Of a DNA stretch of 60,000 nt, positions 10,103 through 21,300 are shown in pieces (position 1 is the stretch's first letter; each line of letters begins with the position of its first letter). Origin of the DNA: Takakia lepidozioides (Eukaryota; Streptophyta; Takakiopsida; Takakiales; Takakiaceae); the NCBI GenBank assembly GCA_030704615.1, contig CM060733.1, positions 44,704,001 to 44,764,000 on the forward strand. The letters are read 5' to 3'. The translations under genes and the position numbers were made by a program. Under the pieces are notes generated by a model that searched no databases, was not told the DNA's origin, and saw nothing but the letters and a program-made list of their open reading frames with translations.

Positions 10103-11641
10103 TCAACATGCAAATCGTGTTTGCAATGATTTATCATGGATACCACTGTACCCCTTCAACTTATTGGCATTGACTCTTCCCAGCATCTCTTTGTTAATGG
10201 TTTGTAACATGGCGGTGTTATTATCATACATCTTCTGTATGACATAAGGTCCTTTCCATGGTGATTTAAGCTTAGAAGCTTTAATCTTCCCCTTCTTCTG
10301 CAACAAGAGAACCAAATCTCCCATCTTAAAAGTCTTTAATTTGCCTTCATCAAACTGTTCCTTCCTCTTCATCTGAATTCTGGTCATGTTATCAGCTGCA
10401 TCAGCACGTACTTCTTCCACATGGTATAATTCATGTTTCCTGACCTTAATTGAATCTTCCAATTCCATTCTCTTTCCTCATTCAGTTCTCATGGTAGGTA
10501 ACAAGAATTCCACTGAAAGTAAAGCTTCCATACCATAAACTAATTGGAATGGTGTATACTTAGTGGTGTCTTTATATGAAGTCCTGTATGACCACAAAGT
10601 TGTCAGCAACTTTGTATCCCAATCCGTTCTGTTTGCATTGACTATCTTAGCCAAGATAGTACATAGTATTTTGTTGGTAGCCTCTGCCTGCCCATTACCC
10701 TGTGGGTAATATGTTGTACTCTTCCTATGCACAATCATGAACTCTTTAGTCAATAGTTCAATGGTCTCATTAATGAAGTGACTTCCCTGGTCACTGATAA
10801 ATTCCAGGGGACAGCCAAATCGTGTAAGTATGTTCTCATACAGAAACCTTGCTGTGGACTTGGCTGTGTTGTCCCTCAGAGCTTTAGCTTCCACCCACTT
10901 TGTAGTATAATCAGTGGCTGTAATTATGTACTTGTTCTGTGTATTCTTGGCTGGTTGGTTAATTGGTCCAACAAAGTCTAGTCCCCATTTCTGAAATGGT
11001 TCAGTAGGCATCGTAGGATGCAAAGCCATCTCTGCAAAGGTCCTAGCCTCTGACATTCATTACAACTCTGACAATACTTGTGTACATCTTTGAACAAAGT
11101 AGGCCACCAGTAACCTGCAAGTAGTATCTTCCTACTGGTAGTCTTTTCTCCAAAATGACCTCCAGCCACTCCTTTATGAACTTCCTCCAAAACTTTATTT
11201 ACTTCATGGTGGTACAAGCATCGTTTAAGTACTCCATCAGGTCCTAGCTTATACATTCTGCCCCCTACCATAGTATAAGGTAAAGCCTTGATAGCGATTC
11301 TCTTCCTCTGCTCCTTACCATAACTAGGTGGGCACTGACCATGAGTAAGGTAGTATCTGATTGGCCACTGCCAATCTAACCATTCATCTGCACTTCCCTG
11401 CACCTCCATTGCAAATAAACTCGCATCAGGTAATTGGTCGTCTACTCCTGTGGCGGGCTCTCTTGTTGTTAGGCGTGACAAATGATCTGCCAAGATGCAA
11501 ACGGCCAGGCTTGTAAACAACTTCGAACTCAAATTCATGCAAGATTATTAACCACCTTGCTATCCTTCCACTTATCAAATGTTTGTTCACCAGATATATC
11601 AGAGCCTGGTGATCCACATAAAATATAAACTTTCTTCCCAA
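10103..11641 (-). pseudogene. Ty3/Gypsy integrase and RNase H remnants
   Basis: Minus-strand fragments in order give: RNase H-like sequence with FYVDHQALIYLVNK; an integrase zinc-binding region with GHFGEKT, YWWP and CQSCNECQR; the catalytic core with WGLDFVGP, FISDQGSHF and PQGNGQAEATNK (the D, D and E residues all present); and a C-terminal KMGDLVLLL segment ending at 10,103. The frame is broken between the zinc-binding and core regions (near 11,050), and between RNase H and the zinc region. No chromodomain was seen after the core. This is the 3' end of the pol gene of the element that continues to 16,542. Confidence 0.85.
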
Positions 11642-11781
11642 TAGGTAATGCCTGAATTTCTTGACTGCTTAAATCATTGCCAGTGCTTCTCTTTCAGTTG
11701 TGCTATAGTTCCTTTCAGCACTGTTCATCAACCTACTAGCATAGTACACAGGTGAATCTATATTTCCTGTAACATTTTGGG

Positions 11782-13413
11782 CTAACACCGCTCCCAACGC
11801 TTCTCTGAGGCATCACAGTGAACATGAAATACTACATGCCAGTGAGGGTTAATCAGCACAGGTGTAGTTGTTACTGACAATGTAAGTTCCTCAAAAACCT
11901 GTTGACATTCAGCTGTCCATGCAAACACTGCATTTTTCTTCAGAAGCTTGCTCAATGGTGCCGCTATCTGTGCATACCTTTTGACAAATCTTCTGTAATA
12001 ACTGGTTTGTCCAAGGAATCTCCTTAGACTCTTAATATTTACTGGTGGTGGAGAGGCTTTAATGGCCTCTGTCTTCCTGGGATCCACAAGAAGTCCCCTC
12101 TTACACACAATGTGTCCCAAAAGCACCCCTGAGTTCACACAGAAAGTACACTTCTCTGGATTTAGGCCCAGACCTCTCATCCTGCATCTGGCCAAACATA
12201 ACTCCAATTTATGCAAGTGCTCATTCTTAGAGCTGTACACAGTGAAATCATACAAGAACACCTGCATGAAATCATCCAGATACTCATGAAAAGATTCACT
12301 TATCACTCTCTGAAAGGTTGTTGGTGCATTACAAAGTCCAAAAGGCATGACTTTGTATGCATAAGTACCCCAGTCTGTGATGAAAGCTGTCTTTCCCTGG
12401 TCTTCTTCTGCCACTTGCACTTGATTATAACCACTGAAGCCATCCATGAATGAGTACATCTCATGGCCTGCCACAGTGTCCAATACCGCTTCTGTGAATG
12501 GCAAGGGGAAAGGATCTTTCTTCGTGCAAGCATTCAACTTCTTATAGTTCACACAAACTCTCAGTTTACCATTCTTCTTTGGAACTATCACAATGGGTGA
12601 CAACCAAGTTGTATACTCTATCGGGTATATAAACTTAGCCTCAGCCAACTTCTTGATCTCTTCTCCAACCTTCTGTGCATAGTTGGGATTCATTCTGTAC
12701 CTTGCCTGTTTGATTGGTACTGACCCCGGTTCCAGTTCAATCTTATGCTGACAGATCTCAGGTGGTATCCATTTTAGATCCTCGTAGCTCCAAGCAAATA
12801 CATCTCTGTATTTGATGAACAAACTCTTAGCTTCCTCAAAGAATTTTGGCTCCAAATCAGCCCCTACCTTCACCATCCTCGGTTCCTCTTCAGTTCCCAC
12901 ATTCACTTCTCTCACCTGCTCATCAGCTGTGATTGTCCAACCAGTCACCACTTCATCCTGTAAACTCACAGTGGCTGGTTCCTCTAGGATTTCCATTTCT
13001 CCCTCTCTTTCTTCATAGAAATGTGGTGGGTAACTGCTTGTTTCACCTTCAATTGGTGTTGTTGTCACTACACCACAGCAGGTACCTTTTAAACAACTTA
13101 GGCCTTCCAACTGCATCTCTGCAACCTGCTCCCACTCTGGGTTTGCAGCGAACAGGGTAGCTTCCTGCTCCTCATCAAGTCCTCCCCTCCAGTCATACTC
13201 TCTGACCCCTCGAGGTCTTCTCGTAGCAGGTAATCTACTAGATTTCTTAGTGGTAATTTGTATCTCGTGCATCCCATCATGCACAGTTAGTAACTGGGAA
13301 TTCCAGTCATGGAATACCGTGGCCTGTTTCAGCCACGGACGTCCCAACAATAAGGAATAAGCTTCCATGACTTCATCCATTTTCAACACAGTTACTATGA
13401 TCATAAAGATCAT
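11782..13413 (-). pseudogene. Ty3/Gypsy reverse transcriptase, catalytic motif altered
   Basis: A 543-residue frame carries the full RT fold: LSPIVIVPKKNGKLRVCVNY, DPFPLPF, FSGYNQV, FGLCNAPTTFQR, GLGLNPEKC, LGHIV, SLRRFLGQTSYYRRF, then FAWT and the start of RNase H (HCDAS). The polymerase signature that should read FLDDF reads FLYDF (around 12,250), so the first Asp of the catalytic pair is Tyr and the enzyme should be inactive. A frameshift after CDAS ends the frame; RNase H continues in another frame. The protease lies immediately upstream in the same frame across a TAG at 13,423. Confidence 0.9.
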
Positions 13414-13422
13414 CTTTTGAAT

Positions 13423-13641
13423 CTATATCTTAACTCCTCTTATCAATCCCAATGGCTGTACATTTCTTTGATCTGCCATTGTTACTGTAAATGGGGCTGG
13501 TTTTATGTTACTTAGACCAAGCTTCTGCCTTAATTGGTCTGTCATGATATTCACTCCAGAGCCTCCATCTATCAGTACATCAGTTAGTTCTGTGCTTCCA
13601 ATTCTCAATTGGATTACTAGCATAGAATCATCAAAGTCCAT
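13423..13641 (-). pseudogene. Ty3/Gypsy aspartic protease fragment
   Basis: The segment contains DVLIDGGSGVNIM, the D-G-G-S form of the retropepsin active site, followed by a downstream hydrophobic strand. It is in frame with the gag-like region upstream across a TGA (13,651) and with reverse transcriptase downstream across a TAG (13,423), so one continuous gag-pol frame has acquired stops. Confidence 0.8.
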
Positions 13642-13650
13642 GACTGTTTC

Positions 13651-16542
13651 TCACCCTTCCGGCTTCACATTATAACTGGTTACCTTGCTGTTCAGGTCTG
13701 TGTTCCCTGTCACATGGGCAATTCGATTGATTGCTTGATACAGCCTGTGTCTACAATAAGGTGCCACAGCCAATAGCTGTCCAATGATAATCTCCGCTTT
13801 GGATTGGCATATTACTTCAGCCAAAGTCCATTCATTACTCTGCATGTCTGCAGCTTCTTTCTTCCCTTCATCCTCACTCACTTCCTCTTCTCTTTCAGAA
13901 TCAGAGGAATCTGCCATAGGAATATCAGTACTCTTCTGCATTTCCCTTATGGTACCTGTCACTTCCTTGTGCAGTTCCTTCTCATCTCTCCAAGCCTCAT
14001 CATCTTCAGGCACATCACTGCCATCTTCATTATCATCATCTTCCTCATCTACTGGAGGTATTAGTTTGGCTTTGCTTCTCGTTACTATCATTGTACTTAC
14101 TTCTGGTACAACACATGGCCTAACCATGTGAGCTGCCACCACTGGCCCCTCATTCACAGGAGCTCTCATCTCATTCTGGTGTCTAATCCAGAATGGACAG
14201 GCTGCCTTGCGATGGCCTGCCTGATTACAATAGTAACACTTCCCCATTAGGTCCTCGCCCTTGGTCTGTTTTGGAATTGTTTCTGTAATCCTGATTCCCT
14301 GGCTGGTAATTCCCCCTTGGATTACCCTGATAGTTGCATCTGGAATTTCCTTGGTAATTCCCTCTTGAATTACCTCTCCCTTCCATGCCATTGTTATAAC
14401 CACCAGGCCTACCATAGTGGTCCTGATCACTGTTTCTTCTTGGCTGGGGCTGCACTTGATGCACCCTTACTTGCCTAGGTTCTCTAGCTGTTGTCCTTCT
14501 GTTGTAGTAACAATTCTCAGTAGAATGGTTATCCATTTTACAGATAGTACAGTGTTTCTCCTTCATGTGGCATTCAGTGGTGGTATGGCCTTCATTCTGG
14601 CACTTTGCACACCAAACACCCTTCCTCCAATGTGTTGTAGCCTCTGTGGCATACTTCTTCAAGATTTCTTCTAATCTTCTCTAATAGTTATCCCTCTTCA
14701 ACTTCTCCTTCCTCTTACTCTTCCTTTTCAGCTCTTGCTCTTCTTCCTCATCTGACTCATCCTCAGAGTCATCATCATCCCTTTTCTCTCTCCTGAGCAT
14801 TCCCAATTGCTCAATTCTGTTCGCTGTTTCAAATGCCTCCTCCACTGTATTATGGGGTAACATATCCACTTTCTTTTGCAACTCTGGTCTTAGTCCACTC
14901 ACAAACCAAGTCTTCTGTAAACCTGGTGCTGGTACAGCAGCCAGCTTTTTCATCATCAATTCCATCTTTTCCATATACTCCTCAACAGTTTCATGCTTCT
15001 TTTGCTTTAACTGTTGTAAACTTCCATACACTTCATCCTTAGTTTTACTTGTCCTGAACCTATTTTGGAATGCTGTATTCAAGCCATTCTAGGTTAGGAA
15101 ATGATTATCAGGGAATCGTGCATACCATTCACTTGCTTTCTTGATAAGTGAACAAGGAAATAGTCTCATTTTGGCATCATCGCCATTCTCATTGTTCACA
15201 ATACACATGTGCTCAAATTGGCTAATGTATACATCAGGATCCCCTTTTCCTGAATATATTGGAAAATGTGGTTTTGCCCGTGTTGGTTGTAACGCCATCT
15301 GTGGCCCTACCTTCTGCCCACTGACAGATGCTGGTCCCCTTGCTGGTGCTGGTCCTTGAGGACCTGTTGTAGTTGTGGTGGAACTTCCACCAAGTGGTGG
15401 CCCCTGAACACTCCCTGCTACTGGCCCCACTATATTCACAGTATTCCCAGCTCCAGTTGCACTACTTCCCACACTCCCTGTCCCCCCAGAGCCAGATCCA
15501 GGCTTCCCGCCTGATCCCCCTGAGCCGACACCTTCGTTGGCCTGTGATCCAAGTGCTCCACTTGATCCAGGTCCAACGGGTTGGGATGTCCTGGTTGTAG
15601 TCTCAACCTCAGCTGTTGGGTTTACTTCTTCATACTCTTCCTCTTCCAATTTCTTCTCTCTGTTTTCATCCTCCAAGTTCTGCCCTTGGGTTTCTTCTTC
15701 ACTCATGTAACTCAACTGCAGTGGTGTTGGAGAGTCTGAACTCTCCGTTGGCTCTGCCACATCCTCTCCTCCTTCTTCATCTTCCGTCTCAGAAACTGGA
15801 GTTCCTGCTTTTGGTGTTCCATGCCAACTCTTATCAAAGATTTATGTCAAATCTTTTATCCAGGGATGTACCTCAGATCTTTCACCTCGTGGTTGATCTT
15901 CTTCTAGTACCAATTCCCTTAATCTTTCTTGCAAAGAAAAAGAAGGAGTGGCATCCAACTCTAGTTCTAACAAGTCTGGAAAGTTGTTCTTGGTGTGAAT
16001 TTGATCCACAGAATAACCTTTGGAATCCAATTCTTTACCAGTACAAGCTCTTCATGCATATGAGTATAAACATTCACCTTCCTTTCCTCCCAGCCTTCAA
16101 ACTCTACTCGCTTAATGGATAGCAATGCTATCACATAAACCAGTGTTGGTAATCAACGTGCTCTTCCTCTACAGGCCACCTGATAAATCTTTATCACTCC
16201 TTTCTCCAGACCCCACTCAGGGTCAGCATCATGCACTCTCTTAAGAATGTATTCTTTACAACCGTCTGGCAATTCCAAGAACCTCTGAAAGAATTGTTTG
16301 GACAATCTTTCCTTCTCAGTTTCACAGGGAATTTGATTCACATCAAATTCTTTAATTCTCCAACCACCATGATCCCACCAGATGCCTGTCACATCTGGTT
16401 GTTCATGACCCAGGTCCCCAATATGGTCGCCAAATATCGAACGGCTTTTACTCACCCATCCCTTCGCTATCCGAGGTGGAAACTCCAAGATAGAAGAGTT
16501 GGATATCTCTAAGCACTCAGCCCGCTCAGTACTATCAGTCAT
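13651..16542 (-). pseudogene. Ty3/Gypsy gag region with zinc knuckles
   Basis: From the 5' side (16,542): an unrecognised 129-residue piece; then an acidic, Gly/Ser/Thr-rich stretch; the capsid-like core with SEWYARFPDN, NTAFQNRFR and VSGLRPELQKKVDM; Cys-rich CAKCQNEGHTTTEC and CTICKMDNHSTENC; and the knuckle CYYCNQAGHRKAAC. In-frame stops are TAA (15,842), TAG (15,089) and TAG (14,681). The TAG at 15,089 sits where gag proteins usually have Trp, so TGG to TAG is likely. A frameshift near 14,240 joins the protease frame. This is a decayed structural gene of the same element as the RT. Confidence 0.8.
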
Positions 16543-17316
16543 GACCTGCAGCTAGTGAGTCATGGTTGTGCTTCCCATTTGTATTCCTTCTTGCCTTCAT
16601 GTTATCAATTTACCTTATCTGATACTGAAGCATCAGATTGCTTCAGTATCTACTTAGTTCCAGTTATTCATGCATTCATTTCACAACTTCACTCATGTCT
16701 CTCTACACAGTGTGATTGTATCGAATAAGTATCAGATTATGATTTATCAGGTATCAGGCCAATGCCATGGTGACTCTAATCCGCCCTACAGTATCACTAC
16801 AACTCTGCATGTAATAAGTATTTACTGTTCATCTTTCCTCCTTCTCTCTGCTCTCGTTCTTGCTCTCCGTCTGATCTCCTCTTCCCATGACCCAGAAGCG
16901 CTCCCCGTGAAGTGATCCTCTTTCCGTTGCCCCTCTCCTTATCTGCCCGCAAGCTGTTCTAACCATCTAACTAACTAACCGTCATCCCTGAAGTAACACG
17001 TTCCCTCTGCAGATGTCGTTCCATGTCAATGATAATTGTTCCCCATGTATTGTGACAGGCTGTGTCAAGCTGTGCCGAGCTGTGACTGGCTGTGTAAGGC
17101 TGTGTAAGGCTGTGACTGGCTGTGTCGGGCTGTGTCGGGCTGTGCGAAGTTGTGGCGGGCTGTGACTGGCTATGTAAGGCTGTGTCGGGCTGTATGACCC
17201 CCTAAAACCTGCTGCTGCCACCCCTAAAGCTCCTATTGATCTCAGTCTGCGCAAAAATTAAGGGTACCCTACAGAACCCATAAAAAAACGTCTAAGTCCC
17301 AAGCAGCCCTCTAACA
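16543..17316 (-). mobile_element. Leader and probable 5' LTR of the Gypsy element, with GGCTGTG minisatellite (copy 3)
   Basis: The element reads right to left, so its 5' LTR should lie here. The block 17,040-17,205 is a GGCTGTG/CGGGCTGTG array, and 17,205-17,316 matches 241-352 and ends CTCTAACA (TGTTAGAG on the sense strand). I could not align this region with the left flank at 9,700-10,009 beyond the minisatellite, nor find a clear primer-binding site. The LTR boundaries are therefore tentative. Confidence 0.45.
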
Positions 17317-17894
17317 GTGGTACAGACTCACCGGCCTCCCCTGTCCACTTGGGTCTTGGGACAGTGACTTATGGAGTATGTAGATAGAATTGCATGTCGC
17401 GCAGGTACACCAAAATCTCCCATGCAATTCTCCTTCCATTTCTCATTCATGCTTCCATGTGATCCACGGGGTAATTTCCATGTTCTCCCAGCTGATGTGG
17501 GTTCGCAAATTCTCGGTGTGCAGATGTGTGTGTGAGGACCTCAACCTGGCATGGTGCGATGGGTGTCGAATGGACCCTTCTCTGTGATGGGAGAACCACT
17601 ACAGTTGAGTTTGTTTTTGCTGAATCATTTGGCAGAGCGCTGTGTTCACTTCTCACACATCATGCGCATTTTCTCCAAGAATGCATGTAAAGCGGAGCCA
17701 TACACGGCATTATTGCAGTGTGTTTCCTTCGCCTAATTTTGAACGAAATAAAGTTAACGGATCCATGTCAGTTGTGTGAATCACTACATCTAGTTGTCTG
17801 GAGGATTGTAAGTGGTTATTTTGAAACGTCTCAAAGTCGAAAAGGCCATAGTGTCGGATGCACGACACGTGTTCCTATTTGAAATCAACATCTT
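17317..17894. other. No gene recognised
   Basis: Between the Gypsy element and the candidate transposon. Only short unsupported open frames were seen. Confidence 0.5.
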
Positions 17895-17997
17895 CACTAT
17901 AGAGGGGGGTGCTATTCCGTGAGCCTGGAGGCGTGAGCCTGTGAGCCCAGGAAAGCGTGAGCCCAGCACAGGCTCACGCCACGTCAGCATGCAAACA

Positions 17998-18055
17998 GTG
18001 CCTATTTCCGCGGATGTCACCTATTTCCGAGTGGGGTCACCTATTTCCGCGGGTT
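17998..18055 (+). repeat. Three CCTATTTCCG motifs near the left end of the candidate transposon
   Basis: The 10-mer is at 18,001, 18,020 and 18,040, spaced 19-20 bp. A related pair lies downstream of gene A. The placement, 97-145 bp inside the proposed left end, fits a subterminal repeat, possibly a transposase-binding site. Confidence 0.6.
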
Positions 18056-18306
18056 GATGTGGGGAGAATTGAGAATTGAGAACAAAGTGGTTTGTTTGTT
18101 TTTGCAATGTACTCAAGTCTGTGAGGTCCACAAAACAACAAATATATTGAAGGAACAATCCGGGCAGTCCATGCAACCCCCATCTCCAACAATAGTTTGG
18201 AACCATGAATGTGAATTCCATGCACACATTGCAAAGAGGACAATAAGGACACACAACCATCCCATTTCAAATTTGTCCCAGAATTAAACCAAAAGAATAC
18301 TTCATA

Positions 18307-21300
18307 TCAAGTGTCGCAGTCATCACAATCAATGTCCACCTCCTGTGCTATGTCATCTACAAAGATTCTGGCCCCAACACCACGTGTTCTACGAAGGCCA
18401 TCGCAAGGTGGACTCTGAGTGCCATGAACGGACATGCTTGCTGCGAGTGCCTCCGCATAGACAGGTAGCACACAAGACCGAGGAGGACTGAAAACAAGTC
18501 CAAATAGGTGTGATAGCCCAGGAGGGCAAGTGGAAGCACGCGGACTCCTACACATGTCCACAAAATTCCATTTTTAACACAATGATGCAATGCACAAGTC
18601 CAACGAAGAGGATGTCTCCCATTTGCACTTTGCCTCAAGAACAGCGATTCTCGATAATGAAACAACAATGCAAGCATGCACAGGTTCAACTTACTCACAG
18701 GCAAAGTCGGAGTCCAGCTCCTTGTCAGAAGTCTCCTCTGTACCAGTATCAGCGGGACGGGGCTTCGGAAGGACCTGAGAAGTGTGTCCACCCAAACCCA
18801 TCAGGAGGTTCTTGTAAATCTCAGCATCCCCTTCAATCCCAAAGACATGTCGCGCACTGGCCTTGCAAGCGTGGTACGAAGCACCTGCAGTGGAATAGAA
18901 TGAAGTAAGCAGACATTGAAGACACATTCGGAACGGTGGAAAGTGCTGAAAGTGCAAGCTCAATCAAACCTCATGAAATGTGAATGTTGAAGGGACGAAC
19001 CTGTGCCCATCGACAAATCCAGAACTCTGGCGTCTGTGTAGGTGCAGCACTCCACAATCGTTTGAATGAAAGCCGGGCTCCTCTCCCTCGCCCCTCTCCA
19101 AGGAACCCCATTCCCCCTTCGCAAGCACACGTTGCTGTCGACGTAGTTGTGATGCATGTCATCCGTGGGAGGATCTGTCCTGTCATCTATGAACTTGCCC
19201 CCGTGAGTGATGGCAAACTCCGTAATGCCGGCCGGAGTCGTTGGTGGATGCACCCGGACGAGACAAACAGCTTCAAACAGACGAGTCTGCGAACATGACA
19301 TCCAGAAGGAACTAAGAACCAAAATAAAATCGGGCCCCTACATATGAGTTTGAGCGACCTACACAACACAATCCCAGAACAAAAAAGAAGAGGAAGAAGA
19401 AGGGAAACTCACCATCTCTCCCGGACGATCCCCCTTCGTAAGGTACATGCTGTTCACACAATTCCATGTCTTCAGGACTCTCATGCCCGAGGCTTTCAAA
19501 TAGCTGGCAAGGGCACGGCGACACCGAACATCGATGGACTGGATGAGAACCAAAACACCTGCATCGGAAAGGAAGAAGTTGCAAAAGGAAAAAACCCACC
19601 GCCAGTAGCGCTCATCAAATGCATTCCAACCCGGACAAGCACCCGATGGTGGGATATCCGGGACTGCCAACCCATCAGGGATGTCCAAGATGATGAGTTC
19701 CGCTGCATATGGCTTCTCCTTCCCGTTCACCCACGATTTGGTCATTTTAGCCTGCAAACAAAAATACAATGGAATTCTGACAAGTTTATAAACGATCCAT
19801 GCCCACAGCAGACAAAGAGAGCAGAAGCCACAGAACCCAAAGAGAACACGCACCGTGCTGAGGAACTCGACAATCCTCTCCCACACTGGTGATGGCTCGC
19901 CCTTGTAATCAGATTTCTTCGACTCCATCATGGCAAGGAACCCGACGTTGGCAATCTCCAACCTGGTTGGACGAATGACCCTCGTGGGATGTTCCACTGC
20001 ATGGTACGGGTCCTTGGGATCAACCACACCCTTGTTTTTTCTCCCGGATCCCCTACCATGCGGTGGAGTCTGCTGGACATGCTCCACAGGGCCAATAGCT
20101 GCAACACTTCCCTGCCCTTGTGCCACCTTCCCTCTACCCCTTCCCGTCCCCACAACACCAGCAACATCTTTTCCCTTTGCCTTTCTTCCTCTACCCGGGG
20201 TATCCTGAGCGGGAGGCTCCTTCTCTGCAAGAGTCCTCAGATTACGCTCATGAATGTCGAGGTCCGCTGCTGCGGCAGTGGCTGCAATACGGTCATTCTC
20301 TCTCCTCAAAGACAACTCTACAGCTGGGGTCTCTGAAGGAGGGCAATCCAAATACCAACCACAAGAAGAAAGATGGTCCGGACCCCAGTCATGCAAGATC
20401 CCAGCAGTGAACATGGTCTGGTTGCCAGCAGGGACAAGCCAAAGGTCCACGAAATCTGGATGTTTGTCCAAGCAATTCTCTTCCAGGAGAACAAACTTAA
20501 TGTACCTGCACGAACAGACACAGCCTCATTATCCAATGCACATATTGTGTCCCAGCTTTTTCAACACACCAGGAAGACCCCCTTAAACAGTATGCCACAC
20601 AACACATTGCAACCACAACACAAGCAAAGAGTGCAAGGGTGTGCACCTGTAAAGGCATCGTTTCCAGGCTTCCTCTCCTTTTTCCTGCTGGTCAAGCTCA
20701 TTTGTTCGACTGATGCCACCCTCCTTGCTGAACTCTCTAAAGAAACCAGAGTGCCACACTGTGGCTCTCCATTTCCTCATGTATGCTTCGAAGGAGACCT
20801 TCGGAGCTGTCATAGTGATGCCATAGTCAGCCAGCTGAGTATGCAGAACCGATCGGGCCCTTTCTTCCAACTGCAAAAAAATTGAAATGGAAGAATGAAC
20901 CCAAAAACAGTCACAGCGAATGTAAGAGGCAATGGGAAGAGAAGGACAGGAAAAGAGAAAAGAAAGTGAGATACGAGAGGACATCACACCTGGCTCCAGT
21001 AAGTGGCCTTGTGAAGCCAGTTGTCCAGCACATTGTCACTGACAGGAACGACACGCTGGGTCTTCTTCTCCTTCTCTGGCCTTGGGAACATGTGGGTATC
21101 CCTAACTGTGGGATCGGAGTTCCATATCTGCAGCCACTTCACCTTCTGTTCAGAAGACACGACGGCGGTAGACAACCTGTGCAACTTCTCCTGGGCCATC
21201 TCCGGCTTGCCTGGCTTGTTATAATGGTTTTTTATCTCCAGCAGAAACTGCGGCCCGAATGATGGGTCGGCCATTCTCAACTGCTTCACAAAAGCACTCA

